From Deltaproteobacteria bacterium (lineage in GTDB: Bacteria; Myxococcota_A; Polyangia; JAAYKL01), in assembly GCA_011389755.1 (NCBI GenBank), contig JAABTR010000222.1, positions 1 to 13,865 of the forward strand: a stretch of DNA of 13,865 bases. Reading direction: 5' to 3'. The position numbers and the translations under genes were made by a program. Positions 1-6,803 of this stretch are shown one piece after another. Each line of letters opens with the position of its first letter. Position 1 is the stretch's first letter. A model generated the notes under the pieces. The model worked only from the letters and a program-made list of their open reading frames with translations, did no database searches and was not told the DNA's origin.

Positions 1-1
1 G

Positions 2-1768
2 GTCGTGGCGCGGGACAAACTGTCTGAACCCCGCCGGGCGGCACGATACTGCGTTGAGATGCTGAGGCTCGACCCCCAAAACGAGGAGGTCTATGTTCAG
101 GGCAAGGAGCTATTGGACGCCTCGAGCGATCCCGAGCTGGGCGCGGCTCTCATCGAAGCCCGAATAGAGGGTCAGGACGAGCCGACGGCGCGTCGGGAGA
201 TGCACCTCGAGTTGATTCCGCTCCTTCTGCGTCTGGGGCGCAGGGATGATGCGAAGGTCCAGCTCATCGCGGCCTTGGATATCTTTCCCAACGATTTCGA
301 GCATCACTGGATGCTGGCCGATCTCTACCGGGACGATGAAAACTGGTCGAAAGCCATAGATCACTTCGTGGCGGCGGCAAAGCTGTGTGAGGACACACAA
401 GCGGCCATGAAGCTGTTTTTCGCCCTGGGCGAGCTGTACATGGACCACTCCGAGCACAAGGAGCTGGCGGAGAAGAGCTTCCTCAGAGTCCTGGGGTGGG
501 ACAAGACCCACGCCCCCTCCCTCGAACGGCTGGTCTCGCTCTACATCGAGCTGGGCAACCCGAGCCGGGCAGCGCAGGCGCTCGAGCATCTCATACGCAC
601 ATCCCACGACAGCGATACGCGCATCGTGAAGATGGTGCAGCTCGCGCAGCTGCTCCAAGAGCATCTGGAGCGACCCGAGCAGGCCGAGCACTTGCTCGTA
701 GAGGCCAGCCGCGTCGACCCGCTCGACTTGAGGCCGTTCGAAGCTCTGTTCAACATGCTGCGTCGCCAAAACGACTCGCTGTCGCTGGGGATTCAGCTGG
801 ACAGGGCGATCGCGGCCCAAGCGGCGGCGCTCGAGGAGCACCCGGGCGACGCGACCCTTTATCGAAACTTGGAAAAGCTGTGGGGCCTTCGAGACGAAAC
901 CATCTTCGTGACGCTGGCCAAAGAAGCGCTGTCTACGCTAGAGGGCGCTTACGTTCCAGACGGTGACGCGCGCGTACATTGGGACGTTGGGGGGCGAATC
1001 GGGGAAGCGGCTTATGAGGACTATTTGTGTCCCAAGTCCGTGCTCGCGGGTCTTCGGGAGACCTTGAGAGCGCTCCAAGAGTCGATTGTAAGGCTCGAGT
1101 TGACCTCGGGTAGGGATCTGAGCTTTGGGCGAGAGGCCAAGCTGCCTCGCAAGCATCCCCTCGTCACGGCGGTCACCCGCATGGTGCCGCAGTTCGGTCT
1201 GCCGGTTCCGAGCTTCTACGTGTCAGATGCGCCCGGTGTGCGGGTCTTGCCCGGCGACACGCCGTTCGTGGTGGTGCCGAAGACCGTCGCCGAGTCCAAC
1301 CGGATGGCCGTTCACCTTTTTGCCGCGGCGCTGGCGCTTCAGACCATTCGCTTGGGACTGTGCCTCGTCACGGTGGTGCCCCACAGGCGCCTGCGGCTTC
1401 TCCTGGCGGGCGCGCTCAGGATGCTGAACAAAGCCTATGTCTTGCCGGACGCCGCAGACGTCGAGACCGTCCGAGCCATGGAGGAGCTCAGGCCCTTTGT
1501 CGCGGACGAGGTCCTCGAGCGCATCAAACCCTTCTTCCTGGACGCTCAGGCCGTCCTCGCTTCGCCCTCTTTCGGCGTGGACCTGTATGCAGCGGGGTAT
1601 CGAAGCGGCTTCATGGCCGCGGGATCCCTCATCGGTGCGATCGACGGCCTCCGGGCGTTTCAACTTGCCGACAACGGGGCGCTGTCGGAGCTGCCCGGCG
1701 CGGGTTCGGTCATGTCTTTTGCGTTCAGCCGGGATCACGTGGAGCTACGCAAGAGGTTGGGGATTTAA
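2..1768 (+). CDS. TPR-repeat protein, 5' end cut by window
   Basis: The reading frame is open at the window edge (a GTC codon precedes the first GTG at 5), so this is probably the 3' part of a longer gene; at least 587 residues are visible. The first ~330 residues are helical TPR-like repeats. Pairs such as AEKSFLRVLGWDKTHAPSL and AEHLLVEASRVDPLDLRPF show the usual A..x(7)..DP spacing. The remaining ~250 residues form a separate mixed domain with hydrophobic stretches around residues 425-460 and 530-555. No HExxH metal site, signal peptide or clear membrane anchor is visible. TPR proteins act as protein-interaction scaffolds; the partner cannot be read from the sequence. The stop lies 56 bp before nadD on the same strand, so they may be co-transcribed. 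Large TPR proteins of this style are common in myxobacteria and relatives. Function unknown. Confidence 0.8.
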   Translation, partial: VVARDKLSEPRRAARYCVEMLRLDPQNEEVYVQGKELLDASSDPELGAALIEARIEGQDEPTARREMHLELIPLLLRLGRRDDAKVQLIAALDIFPNDFEHHWMLADLYRDDENWSKAIDHFVAAAKLCEDTQAAMKLFFALGELYMDHSEHKELAEKSFLRVLGWDKTHAPSLERLVSLYIELGNPSRAAQALEHLIRTSHDSDTRIVKMVQLAQLLQEHLERPEQAEHLLVEASRVDPLDLRPFEALFNMLRRQNDSLSLGIQLDRAIAAQAAALEEHPGDATLYRNLEKLWGLRDETIFVTLAKEALSTLEGAYVPDGDARVHWDVGGRIGEAAYEDYLCPKSVLAGLRETLRALQESIVRLELTSGRDLSFGREAKLPRKHPLVTAVTRMVPQFGLPVPSFYVSDAPGVRVLPGDTPFVVVPKTVAESNRMAVHLFAAALALQTIRLGLCLVTVVPHRRLRLLLAGALRMLNKAYVLPDAADVETVRAMEELRPFVADEVLERIKPFFLDAQAVLASPSFGVDLYAAGYRSGFMAAGSLIGAIDGLRAFQLADNGALSELPGAGSVMSFAFSRDHVELRKRLGI

Positions 1769-1824
1769 AAGGAGACTGTGCCGAATGCCCTTTGCGGGGG
1801 CGATTGTGTTATGTTGCGGACATC

Positions 1825-2382
1825 ATGATCATCGGAGTCCTCGGCGGAACATTCGACCCTCCCCACGTGGGGCACTTGGAGCTGGCCAAGATCGTTTTGC
1901 AGCACGGCGCTGTGGAGCAGGTTTGGTTCATCCCTTGTCTATCGCACCGCTTTGGAAAGCAGCCCGAGCCGTTTGAGCATCGTTTGGCGATGTGCCGCAT
2001 CTTGATCGAGGGGGATTTGGAGCGCATGCGCGTTTCAGACATCGAGGCGCAGCTGCGGCGTCCTGGACACACTCTGGATCTCGTGTTGATGCTGCAGTCG
2101 CGCCACCGGGAGCATCGGTTTCGGCTCCTCGCCGGTTCCGACATCTACTGGCAAAAGGACAAGTGGCACAAGTACGAGGAGATCGCGAAGCTGGCGCCGC
2201 CTGTTTACGTGGCGCGGCAGGGAGAACCGAGTTTGCCCTTCGAGGCGTTGCCGGCGCCCCCCGAGGTGTCGTCCACACAGCTGCGCGCGCAGCTCAAGGG
2301 GCAAAAGTGCTCCTTGCCCGCGATTCCGGAGGCGGTCATGGCCTACATCAAAGAGCACGGGCTTTACCGAGACGACAGATGA
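1825..2382 (+). CDS. nadD: Nicotinate-nucleotide adenylyltransferase (NadD)
   Basis: The enzyme joins ATP and nicotinate mononucleotide to form deamido-NAD plus pyrophosphate, a late cytoplasmic step of NAD biosynthesis. The 185-residue protein opens with the nucleotidyltransferase signature GGTFDPPHVGHLELA (residues 7-21), whose HxGH motif (H14-H17) binds ATP phosphates. GSDIYWQKDKW (104-114) matches the family GSD...W segment, and VSSTQLR (148-154) is the C-terminal ISSTxIR nucleotide-binding motif. The loop around residues 39-46 (LSHRFGKQ) differs from the more usual PHK-type substrate loop. It is shorter than E. coli NadD (about 213 residues), but both ends look complete. ATG 1825 is chosen because the family signature begins right behind it; the frame stays open upstream but is not coding there. 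No strong ribosome site is visible. The stop overlaps the next start (ATGA), implying translational coupling. The usual neighbours obgE, proA or rsfS are not seen. Confidence 0.93.
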   Translation: MIIGVLGGTFDPPHVGHLELAKIVLQHGAVEQVWFIPCLSHRFGKQPEPFEHRLAMCRILIEGDLERMRVSDIEAQLRRPGHTLDLVLMLQSRHREHRFRLLAGSDIYWQKDKWHKYEEIAKLAPPVYVARQGEPSLPFEALPAPPEVSSTQLRAQLKGQKCSLPAIPEAVMAYIKEHGLYRDDR

Positions 2383-3251
2383 TACAAAAACTTTTCGTCA
2401 TCGGTGCCGGAGCCGTGGGAGGCTCTATCTCGCTCGCGCTCAAAGATGCCGGTCAAGACATCTGTGGACTCTACGACGAAGACGGGGACCGGTCGCGGCG
2501 TCTCGCCCAGAGGCTCGGCTTGTCGCCAGACGACACGGCCTTTGGCGCGGTGGCGCGGGCGAACACTGTCTTGGTGGCGGTCTCCGAGGAGTCAATCAAA
2601 GAAGTGGCCCGGCGCGCCGCGCGGGAGGGGCTTTGCCGGCGGGAGCAAATCTGGCTGCACACGGCCGGAGCGCGTGGCAGCGATGAGCTGGAGCCGGTTC
2701 GCGGCCTCGTGGCCGGAGCGGGGGTGTTTCACCCTCCGTATGCCTTTGCTTCGGGCGCGGTGACGTCTGTGCCTTCTGGCCTGGTCTTCTCCACCGGGGG
2801 CGACGATTCGGCCCGAGCACGCGCTGCCGAGCTCGCCAAAGCCTTGGGAGGCACCACCGCCACGGTCGAAGATGACAGCCGCACCCTCTATCACGCGGCG
2901 TGCGTGGTGGCGGCGAACTACGTCACGACGCTTCTGGACAGGGCCTGCTCGCTGCTCGTCCGCATCGGGGTCGAAGAAGATATCGCCAGGCAGTTGGCCG
3001 CGCAGCTCGCAGAGTCCGCGGCGTGCCAGGTGCGTCGACGCCCCGCGCCCGAGGCGCTCAGCGGGCCGATAAAAAGAGGCGATTTAAAGACGGTGGAAGA
3101 GCACCTGCGAGCCCTGGCAGACGTGCCCGATACGCAGCTCATGTACCGGCACCTCGGGCGGCTCACCTTGGAGCTCGCCCAGGCAGGCACCTCTTCTTTG
3201 TCAGCCGGGGAGGTTGAGGCGTTGCGCCGGGTGCTTGAACAAAAGGGCTAG
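2379..3251 (+). CDS. Rossmann-fold DUF2520 dehydrogenase-like protein
   Basis: The 290-residue protein is a two-domain, ketopantoate-reductase-like dehydrogenase. Residues 5-15 carry the dinucleotide-binding GAGAVG loop after a hydrophobic strand. The acidic end of strand 2 (YDED, 32-35) is followed by Arg38/Arg40, which could favour NADP, an inference only. Residues 92-123 contain the LHTAGARG and GVFHPPYAF segments typical of the family. The C-terminal helical DUF2520 domain shows YHAACVVAANYVTTLL (171-186) and LSGPIKRGDLKTVEEHL (227-243), close to the family's LTGPvaRGD..TV..HL signature. The substrate of DUF2520 proteins is not established as far as I know. The ATG overlaps the nadD stop by four bases (ATGA), so the two are translationally coupled. 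The stop faces the buk stop with only 9 bp between them and no visible terminator. Confidence 0.87.
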   Translation: MIQKLFVIGAGAVGGSISLALKDAGQDICGLYDEDGDRSRRLAQRLGLSPDDTAFGAVARANTVLVAVSEESIKEVARRAAREGLCRREQIWLHTAGARGSDELEPVRGLVAGAGVFHPPYAFASGAVTSVPSGLVFSTGGDDSARARAAELAKALGGTTATVEDDSRTLYHAACVVAANYVTTLLDRACSLLVRIGVEEDIARQLAAQLAESAACQVRRRPAPEALSGPIKRGDLKTVEEHLRALADVPDTQLMYRHLGRLTLELAQAGTSSLSAGEVEALRRVLEQKG

Positions 3252-3260
3252 AGGGGTTTG

Positions 3261-4382
3261 TTAAAAGCCCGCGGTTTCGATGTAGGGCCCCACCGACGCG
3301 GCTTCGATGTCGCCCCTCAAGACGCGCAGGGCGCCTTGGGCAAGAGCCAGCATTTCGTTCTCTCCGGGGATGGTGACGAAGCGATCGCAGATCCAGCCGA
3401 CCCTCTTTTTGAGCGCGTCGATAAAAAAGGTCTGGTAAGCGACGCCGCCGGTGAAGACGATGCCGTCCACCTCGCCGTCCAGGGTCGCGGCCATGGCGCC
3501 CACCTGCTTGATGAGCTGGTGGATGGTGGCTGCGATCACCTGGGAAGCGTTCTCGTCGCCCTGCTCGATGCGTTTTTCGATGATGCGCAGGTCGTGGGTG
3601 CCCAGGTGCGCGACCCAGCCGCCTCCTCCGACCAGGCGCTTTTCCATCTCGGGCAGGCTCATCTTTTGGGAGTAGCACAGCCTCGCGAAGTCCAAAACCG
3701 GCAGGTCCCCCGAGCGCGTCGGGGCCATGGGGCCGGAAGCCGATGCGTCGTTGGCGTCGATCTGTCGGCCTTTTTTCTGCGCCGCTACGGTGAAGCCCGA
3801 GCCCAGGTGAAGGACGATGAGGTTCAGATCGTCGAGGTCCCTGCCCAGGTCCTGCGCGGCCTTTCGCGCCGCCGCTTTGACGTTGAGGGCGTGGGACAGA
3901 GCGTGCCGGGGGATCTCAGGCAACCCTGTCAGGCGGGCCTCGTCGATGAACTCGTCGACGCAGACCGGGTCGACGATGTACGCGGCGCAGCCGGCGCGAT
4001 CGGCCATCTGCTTGGCCAAGGGCGCGCCCAGCAAAGACGGGTGCTGGACCTGGACGCGACCTGCGGCGATGGCATCGAGCATGGGATCGTCGACGACGAA
4101 GGTGCCGCTGGGGACCGGCGCCACCGGGCCCCCGCGCCCGACCACCGCGGCCAGAGAGCTCGGCTCGATGCTCTTTTCTTCAAGTAGGGTCTGCACGATG
4201 TCTGCGCGCCATTCCAGCTGGCTGAAGATGGTTTCGAAGCGGGCGAGCTCCTCGTCGGCGTGGACGAGGTTTTGAGACAACACCTCGCGCGTCCCGTCGT
4301 AGACCGCCACCTTTGTCGAGGTGCCGCCCGGGTTGATGACGAGGATGAGTGTTTTTTCTGTGTCGTTCATTTGTCTTGACAT
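3261..4382 (-). CDS. buk: Butyrate kinase / acyl kinase (acetokinase family)
   Basis: Butyrate kinase interconverts butyryl phosphate plus ADP with butyrate plus ATP; relatives accept branched-chain or other short acyl groups. The 373-residue protein (family about 355) begins with the phosphate-binding NPGGTSTKVAVYDG (residues 17-30). It has VGRGGPVAPVPSGTF (81-95) and HPSLLGAPLAK (114-124). The acetokinase motif is present as LHLGSGFTVAA (191-201), where most butyrate kinases have HLGGGISV, so Gly to Ser is a mild departure. FTGGVAYQ (310-317) and PGENEMLALAQGALRVLRG (339-357) complete the fold. ATG 4382 is chosen for AAGG seven bases upstream; ATG 4370 is an in-frame alternative. It lies 13 bp behind tnaA, evidently one operon. 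No phosphotransacylase (ptb), its usual partner, is in the window, so the true acyl substrate is open. Confidence 0.88.
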   Translation of the reverse strand: MSRQMNDTEKTLILVINPGGTSTKVAVYDGTREVLSQNLVHADEELARFETIFSQLEWRADIVQTLLEEKSIEPSSLAAVVGRGGPVAPVPSGTFVVDDPMLDAIAAGRVQVQHPSLLGAPLAKQMADRAGCAAYIVDPVCVDEFIDEARLTGLPEIPRHALSHALNVKAAARKAAQDLGRDLDDLNLIVLHLGSGFTVAAQKKGRQIDANDASASGPMAPTRSGDLPVLDFARLCYSQKMSLPEMEKRLVGGGGWVAHLGTHDLRIIEKRIEQGDENASQVIAATIHQLIKQVGAMAATLDGEVDGIVFTGGVAYQTFFIDALKKRVGWICDRFVTIPGENEMLALAQGALRVLRGDIEAASVGPYIETAGF

Positions 4383-4395
4383 CGCTCCGCCTTGC

Positions 4396-5766
4396 TTAAA
4401 CCCAATCGAAGCGCGCCGTGAAGTGCCTCAAGAAGCGCGGCGCCGATACGATCTTCAGACCCTTGACCGACGTGCGACGTTTGTGGACGTTTTCGACGGC
4501 TTCGACGACGTAATCCATGTGGCTCTGGGTGTAGACCCTGCGGGGGATGGCCAGCCGCACCAGATCCATGGCCGCGGGTTTTTCCGAGTCGGTCTCGGGA
4601 TCGTAGCCGAACATGACCGTACCGATCTCGACGCCGCGTACGCCGGCCTCGAGGTAGAGCTCCACCGACAAGGACCACCCCGGGTATTGGAGCGGCGGGA
4701 TGTGAGGGACGATGCCTCGCGCGTCGAGATAGACGGCGTGGCCGCCTGCGGGCTTGACCACTGGTATACCTCTGGCGGTCAGGGCGTTTGCCACGTAGGC
4801 GGTGGAGCGGGTGCGGTACTCGAGGTAATCCTCTTCGAGGACCTCGTGGAGCCCCACGGCGATGGCGTCCATGTCACGACCGGCCAAGCCGCCGTAGGTG
4901 GAGTAGCCTTCGGTGATGATGAGCAGCTCTTGTTCCTTCTTGGCCAGCTCGTCGTCGTTGCAGCACAAAAAGCCGCCGATGTTCGCCAGGGCGTCCTTCT
5001 TGGCCGACATGGTGCAGCCGTCCGCGTAGGAGAACATCTCCTTGACGATCTCTTTTACGGGTCTGTCGGCGTAGCCGGGCTCGCGCTTTTTGATGAAGTA
5101 CGCGTTCTCGGCGAACCGGCAGGCGTCGATGTAGAACGGGATGCCGTTTTCGTGGGCGATCTGGCTGACCTGTCGGATGTTTTCCATGGAAACCGGCTGG
5201 CCGCCGCCGGAGTTGTTGGTCACTGTGATCATCACCAGCGGGATCTGCGCGGGGCCGATCTCCTTGATGGCCGAGCGCAGCTTGTCCGTGTCCATGTTGC
5301 CCTTGAAAGGCGCTTCGTGGGCGGGATCCTTGCCCTCTTCGACCACCAGGTCCACCGCTCGTCCGCCGAGGAATTCGATGTTGCCGCGGGTGGTGTCGAA
5401 GTGGGTGTTGTTGATGACGGTCTGCTTGGGTTTGAGAACCGTCCCGAACAAGATGCGTTCAGCGGCTCGGCCCTGATGGGTGGGGATGACGTGTTTGAAG
5501 CCGAAGATCTCCTGGACCGCGGCCTCGAATCGGAACCAGCTGCGAGCGCCGGCATAGGATTCGTCGCCCCGCATCATGGCGGCCCACTGCTCTGAAGACA
5601 TGGCGCTGGTGCCAGAGTCGGTGAGGAGATCGATGATGACGTCTTCGGCTCTGAGCAAGAAGGGGTTGAGACCGGCCTCGCGAATTTTTTGCTCGCGCTG
5701 GGCGCGCGTGGTCATCTGAATCGGCTCGACGGCTTTAATCTTAAATGGTTCGATAAAGGTCTTCAC
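4396..5766 (-). CDS. tnaA: Tryptophanase (beta-eliminating PLP lyase)
   Basis: Tryptophanase splits L-tryptophan into indole, pyruvate and ammonia using pyridoxal phosphate. The 456-residue protein matches the tryptophanase / tyrosine phenol-lyase family along its full length: IDLLTDSGT (45-53), THQGR (96-100), TNNSGGGQPVS (183-193), DACRFAENAYFIK (214-226) and SAKKDA (254-259), with Lys257 as expected PLP lysine. Tyr71, Arg100, Asn185, Asp214, Arg217, Tyr291 and Arg404 are all present. The numbering is that of tyrosine phenol-lyase and it lacks the ~13-residue insertion of E. coli TnaA. However, it has Asp124 (lyase Thr124), Ile381 (lyase Arg381) and His448 (lyase Phe448), which match TnaA Asp137, Ile394 and His463. 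I therefore call it tryptophanase. Start is GTG 5766 behind a strong GGAGG five bases upstream. First gene of a minus-strand operon with buk. Automated annotation may call it tyrosine phenol-lyase. Confidence 0.9.
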   Translation of the reverse strand: MKTFIEPFKIKAVEPIQMTTRAQREQKIREAGLNPFLLRAEDVIIDLLTDSGTSAMSSEQWAAMMRGDESYAGARSWFRFEAAVQEIFGFKHVIPTHQGRAAERILFGTVLKPKQTVINNTHFDTTRGNIEFLGGRAVDLVVEEGKDPAHEAPFKGNMDTDKLRSAIKEIGPAQIPLVMITVTNNSGGGQPVSMENIRQVSQIAHENGIPFYIDACRFAENAYFIKKREPGYADRPVKEIVKEMFSYADGCTMSAKKDALANIGGFLCCNDDELAKKEQELLIITEGYSTYGGLAGRDMDAIAVGLHEVLEEDYLEYRTRSTAYVANALTARGIPVVKPAGGHAVYLDARGIVPHIPPLQYPGWSLSVELYLEAGVRGVEIGTVMFGYDPETDSEKPAAMDLVRLAIPRRVYTQSHMDYVVEAVENVHKRRTSVKGLKIVSAPRFLRHFTARFDWV

Positions 5767-5805
5767 AGCTGCCTCCGCTGGTTTGGTGCGCAGCCCGTGG
5801 ACGCT

Positions 5806-5835
5806 AAAACGCGGGGCGCGCGCTCGTTCCGCGCG
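5806..5835 (-). promoter_or_regulatory. Overlapping hairpins in the tnaA leader
   Basis: Read on the minus strand, CGCGCG (5830-5835) can pair with CGCGCG (5817-5822) across a 7-base loop. Alternatively CGCGG (5829-5833) can pair with CCGCG (5810-5814), followed at once by TTTT (5806-5809), which resembles a weak intrinsic terminator. The two structures share bases and exclude each other, so attenuation is possible. GC-rich DNA yields such pairings by chance, so confidence is low. Confidence 0.3.
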
Positions 5836-5869
5836 AAAGAGACTGCGATCGCGCGGTTTGAATAAACGC

Positions 5870-5898
5870 TTTTAGTACTAGGGCGGGGGCCTCGTCAA
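5870..5898 (-). promoter_or_regulatory. Candidate sigma-70-type promoter of tnaA-buk
   Basis: On the minus strand TTGACG (5893-5898) is a good -35 box. Seventeen bases downstream is CTAAAA (5870-5875), or TACTAA (5872-5877) at a 15-base spacing, as a weaker -10. Transcription would start near 5863 and give a leader of roughly 95 bases. Pattern match only. Confidence 0.4.
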
Positions 5899-5919
5899 TG
5901 GTTCGGTCCGGTAACTAGT

Positions 5920-5949
5920 CGGGAATCGTAATATTTATGACGGGAATCG
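5920..5949. repeat. CGGGAATCG direct repeat, 21-bp period
   Basis: Two exact copies of the 9-mer CGGGAATCG lie at 5920-5928 and 5941-5949. Their starts are 21 bp apart, two helical turns, so both would face the same side of DNA. They flank an AT-rich core. This is typical of a binding site for a regulator dimer or a pair of activator molecules, inside the divergent tnaA/phoB region and upstream of the tnaA promoter candidate. The binding protein is unknown. Confidence 0.45.
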
Positions 5950-6054
5950 GGGTGCGGACGGGCTTGCGGCCCCGCTTCGAAACGGCGTATTGTGCGGGTG
6001 GTCCGCCAGGGCGATCGTGTGCGTCGCACCCGAATTTACAGGTGCGTTTCGGTG

Positions 6055-6072
6055 GTGTCACCGCGGTGTCAC
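6055..6072 (+). promoter_or_regulatory. Pho-box-like operator upstream of phoB
   Basis: Two exact heptamers, GTGTCAC (6055-6061) and GTGTCAC (6066-6072), are separated by 4 bp (CGCG), an 11-bp period. The E. coli Pho box is two CTGTCAY heptamers with the same 4-bp gap, so each half matches 6 of 7 positions. The site ends 23 bp before the phoB ATG, consistent with autoregulation by the encoded response regulator. A GATAAA sequence at 6081-6086 is at a suitable distance for a -10 box but would leave almost no leader, so the promoter itself is unresolved. Confidence 0.5.
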
Positions 6073-6095
6073 ACAGCTGAGATAAAAAGGTGTTT

Positions 6096-6803
6096 ATGAA
6101 AACAACGATTCTCATCGTCGAAGACGAACAGGACCTGGTCGGCATCCTCGAATACAACCTCCAAAAAGAGGGCTATCACACGCGCTGCGCCCTGGATGGA
6201 GCCGGCGCCTACAAAGAGCTGGCCCAAAACCCCGTGCCGGACCTTTTGCTTCTGGATCTGATGCTGCCGGACACTTCAGGAGTCGAAATTTGCAAGGAGA
6301 TCCGGTCTGACAAACGCACGGCCCAGATTCCGATCCTCATGCTGACGGCCAAGGGCGAGGAGATCGACCGCGTCGTGGGGTTCGAGGTGGGGGCGGACGA
6401 CTACGTGGTCAAGCCTTTCAGCGTTCGGGAGCTGATGCTCAGGATCCGCGCTTTGCTCAAGCGCACGGGCCCGGTGGAGCCACAGGAGGAGCAAGAGACG
6501 GTTTTTGGACTCCTGCGGGTGAACATGCCGGCGCATCGCGTGTGGGTCGACGACGAAGAAGTCGTCCTGACCGCCTTGGAGTACCGTCTCCTCATCACGT
6601 TTCTCGATCGCCGCGGTCGGGTGCAGACCCGCGACACCCTGCTGACCGACGTGTGGGGGATAAGCGCGGACGTGACCACGCGCACCGTCGACACCCACGT
6701 CAAGCGGCTGCGCGAAAAGCTAGGCGCCGGCGGCTCTTACATAGAGACCGTCAGAGGCGTGGGGTATCGGTTTCGTTCCCAGCCCAATGAGGAAGGCTCT
6801 TGA
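6096..6803 (+). CDS. phoB: PhoB/OmpR-family response regulator
   Basis: This 235-residue regulator is phosphorylated by its partner kinase and then binds DNA. The receiver domain (residues 3-120) has the acidic pocket VEDE (8-11), phosphoacceptor Asp54 in LLLDLMLP, Thr84 and Lys106 in VVKPF. The C-terminal winged-helix domain (about 135-229) shows LTALEYRLLITFLDRRGR and RTVDTHVKRLREKL, ending in ETVRGVGYRF, all standard for OmpR/PhoB. ATG 6096 is preferred over the in-frame GTG 6090 because AAGG (6087-6090) then lies five bases upstream. The stop overlaps the kinase start. The PhoB name rests on the kinase's PhoR-like layout and on the Pho-box-like repeats upstream; no pst or phoU genes are in the window, so another OmpR-family role is possible. 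Confidence 0.88.
   Translation: MKTTILIVEDEQDLVGILEYNLQKEGYHTRCALDGAGAYKELAQNPVPDLLLLDLMLPDTSGVEICKEIRSDKRTAQIPILMLTAKGEEIDRVVGFEVGADDYVVKPFSVRELMLRIRALLKRTGPVEPQEEQETVFGLLRVNMPAHRVWVDDEEVVLTALEYRLLITFLDRRGRVQTRDTLLTDVWGISADVTTRTVDTHVKRLREKLGAGGSYIETVRGVGYRFRSQPNEEGS

Larger units (their letters stand above)
5767..6095. promoter_or_regulatory. Divergent tnaA / phoB control region (329 bp, no gene)
   Basis: This stretch separates the divergent tnaA and phoB-like genes and holds no convincing reading frame. Visible elements: a candidate tnaA promoter on the minus strand (5870-5898); a GC-rich tnaA leader with two overlapping hairpins (5806-5835); a GCGATCGC palindrome (5845-5852); a CGGGAATCG direct repeat with 21-bp period (5920-5949) around an AT-rich core; an 11-base palindrome GTGCG-T-CGCAC (6019-6029); and Pho-box-like repeats (6055-6072) just before phoB. 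No TnaC-type leader peptide was found: the minus-strand leader has no ATG or GTG before the tnaA start. Confidence 0.6.

Noticed and set aside
1360..1824. N-terminal extension of the nadD frame into the TPR gene
   Set aside because: This part overlaps the TPR coding sequence in another frame, and the NadD signature begins right at ATG 1825.
4321..5595. Plus-strand open frame (424 codons) opposite tnaA and into buk
   Set aside because: It spans two well-supported minus-strand genes and their junction, with no recognisable motif, so it is an antisense shadow.
4396..5766. Naming the PLP lyase tyrosine phenol-lyase on the basis of length
   Set aside because: Positions 124, 381 and 448 carry Asp, Ile and His as in tryptophanase, not Thr, Arg and Phe.
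5767..5900. TnaC-like leader peptide upstream of tnaA
   Set aside because: The minus-strand leader contains no ATG or GTG start before the tnaA codon and no Trp-bearing short frame.
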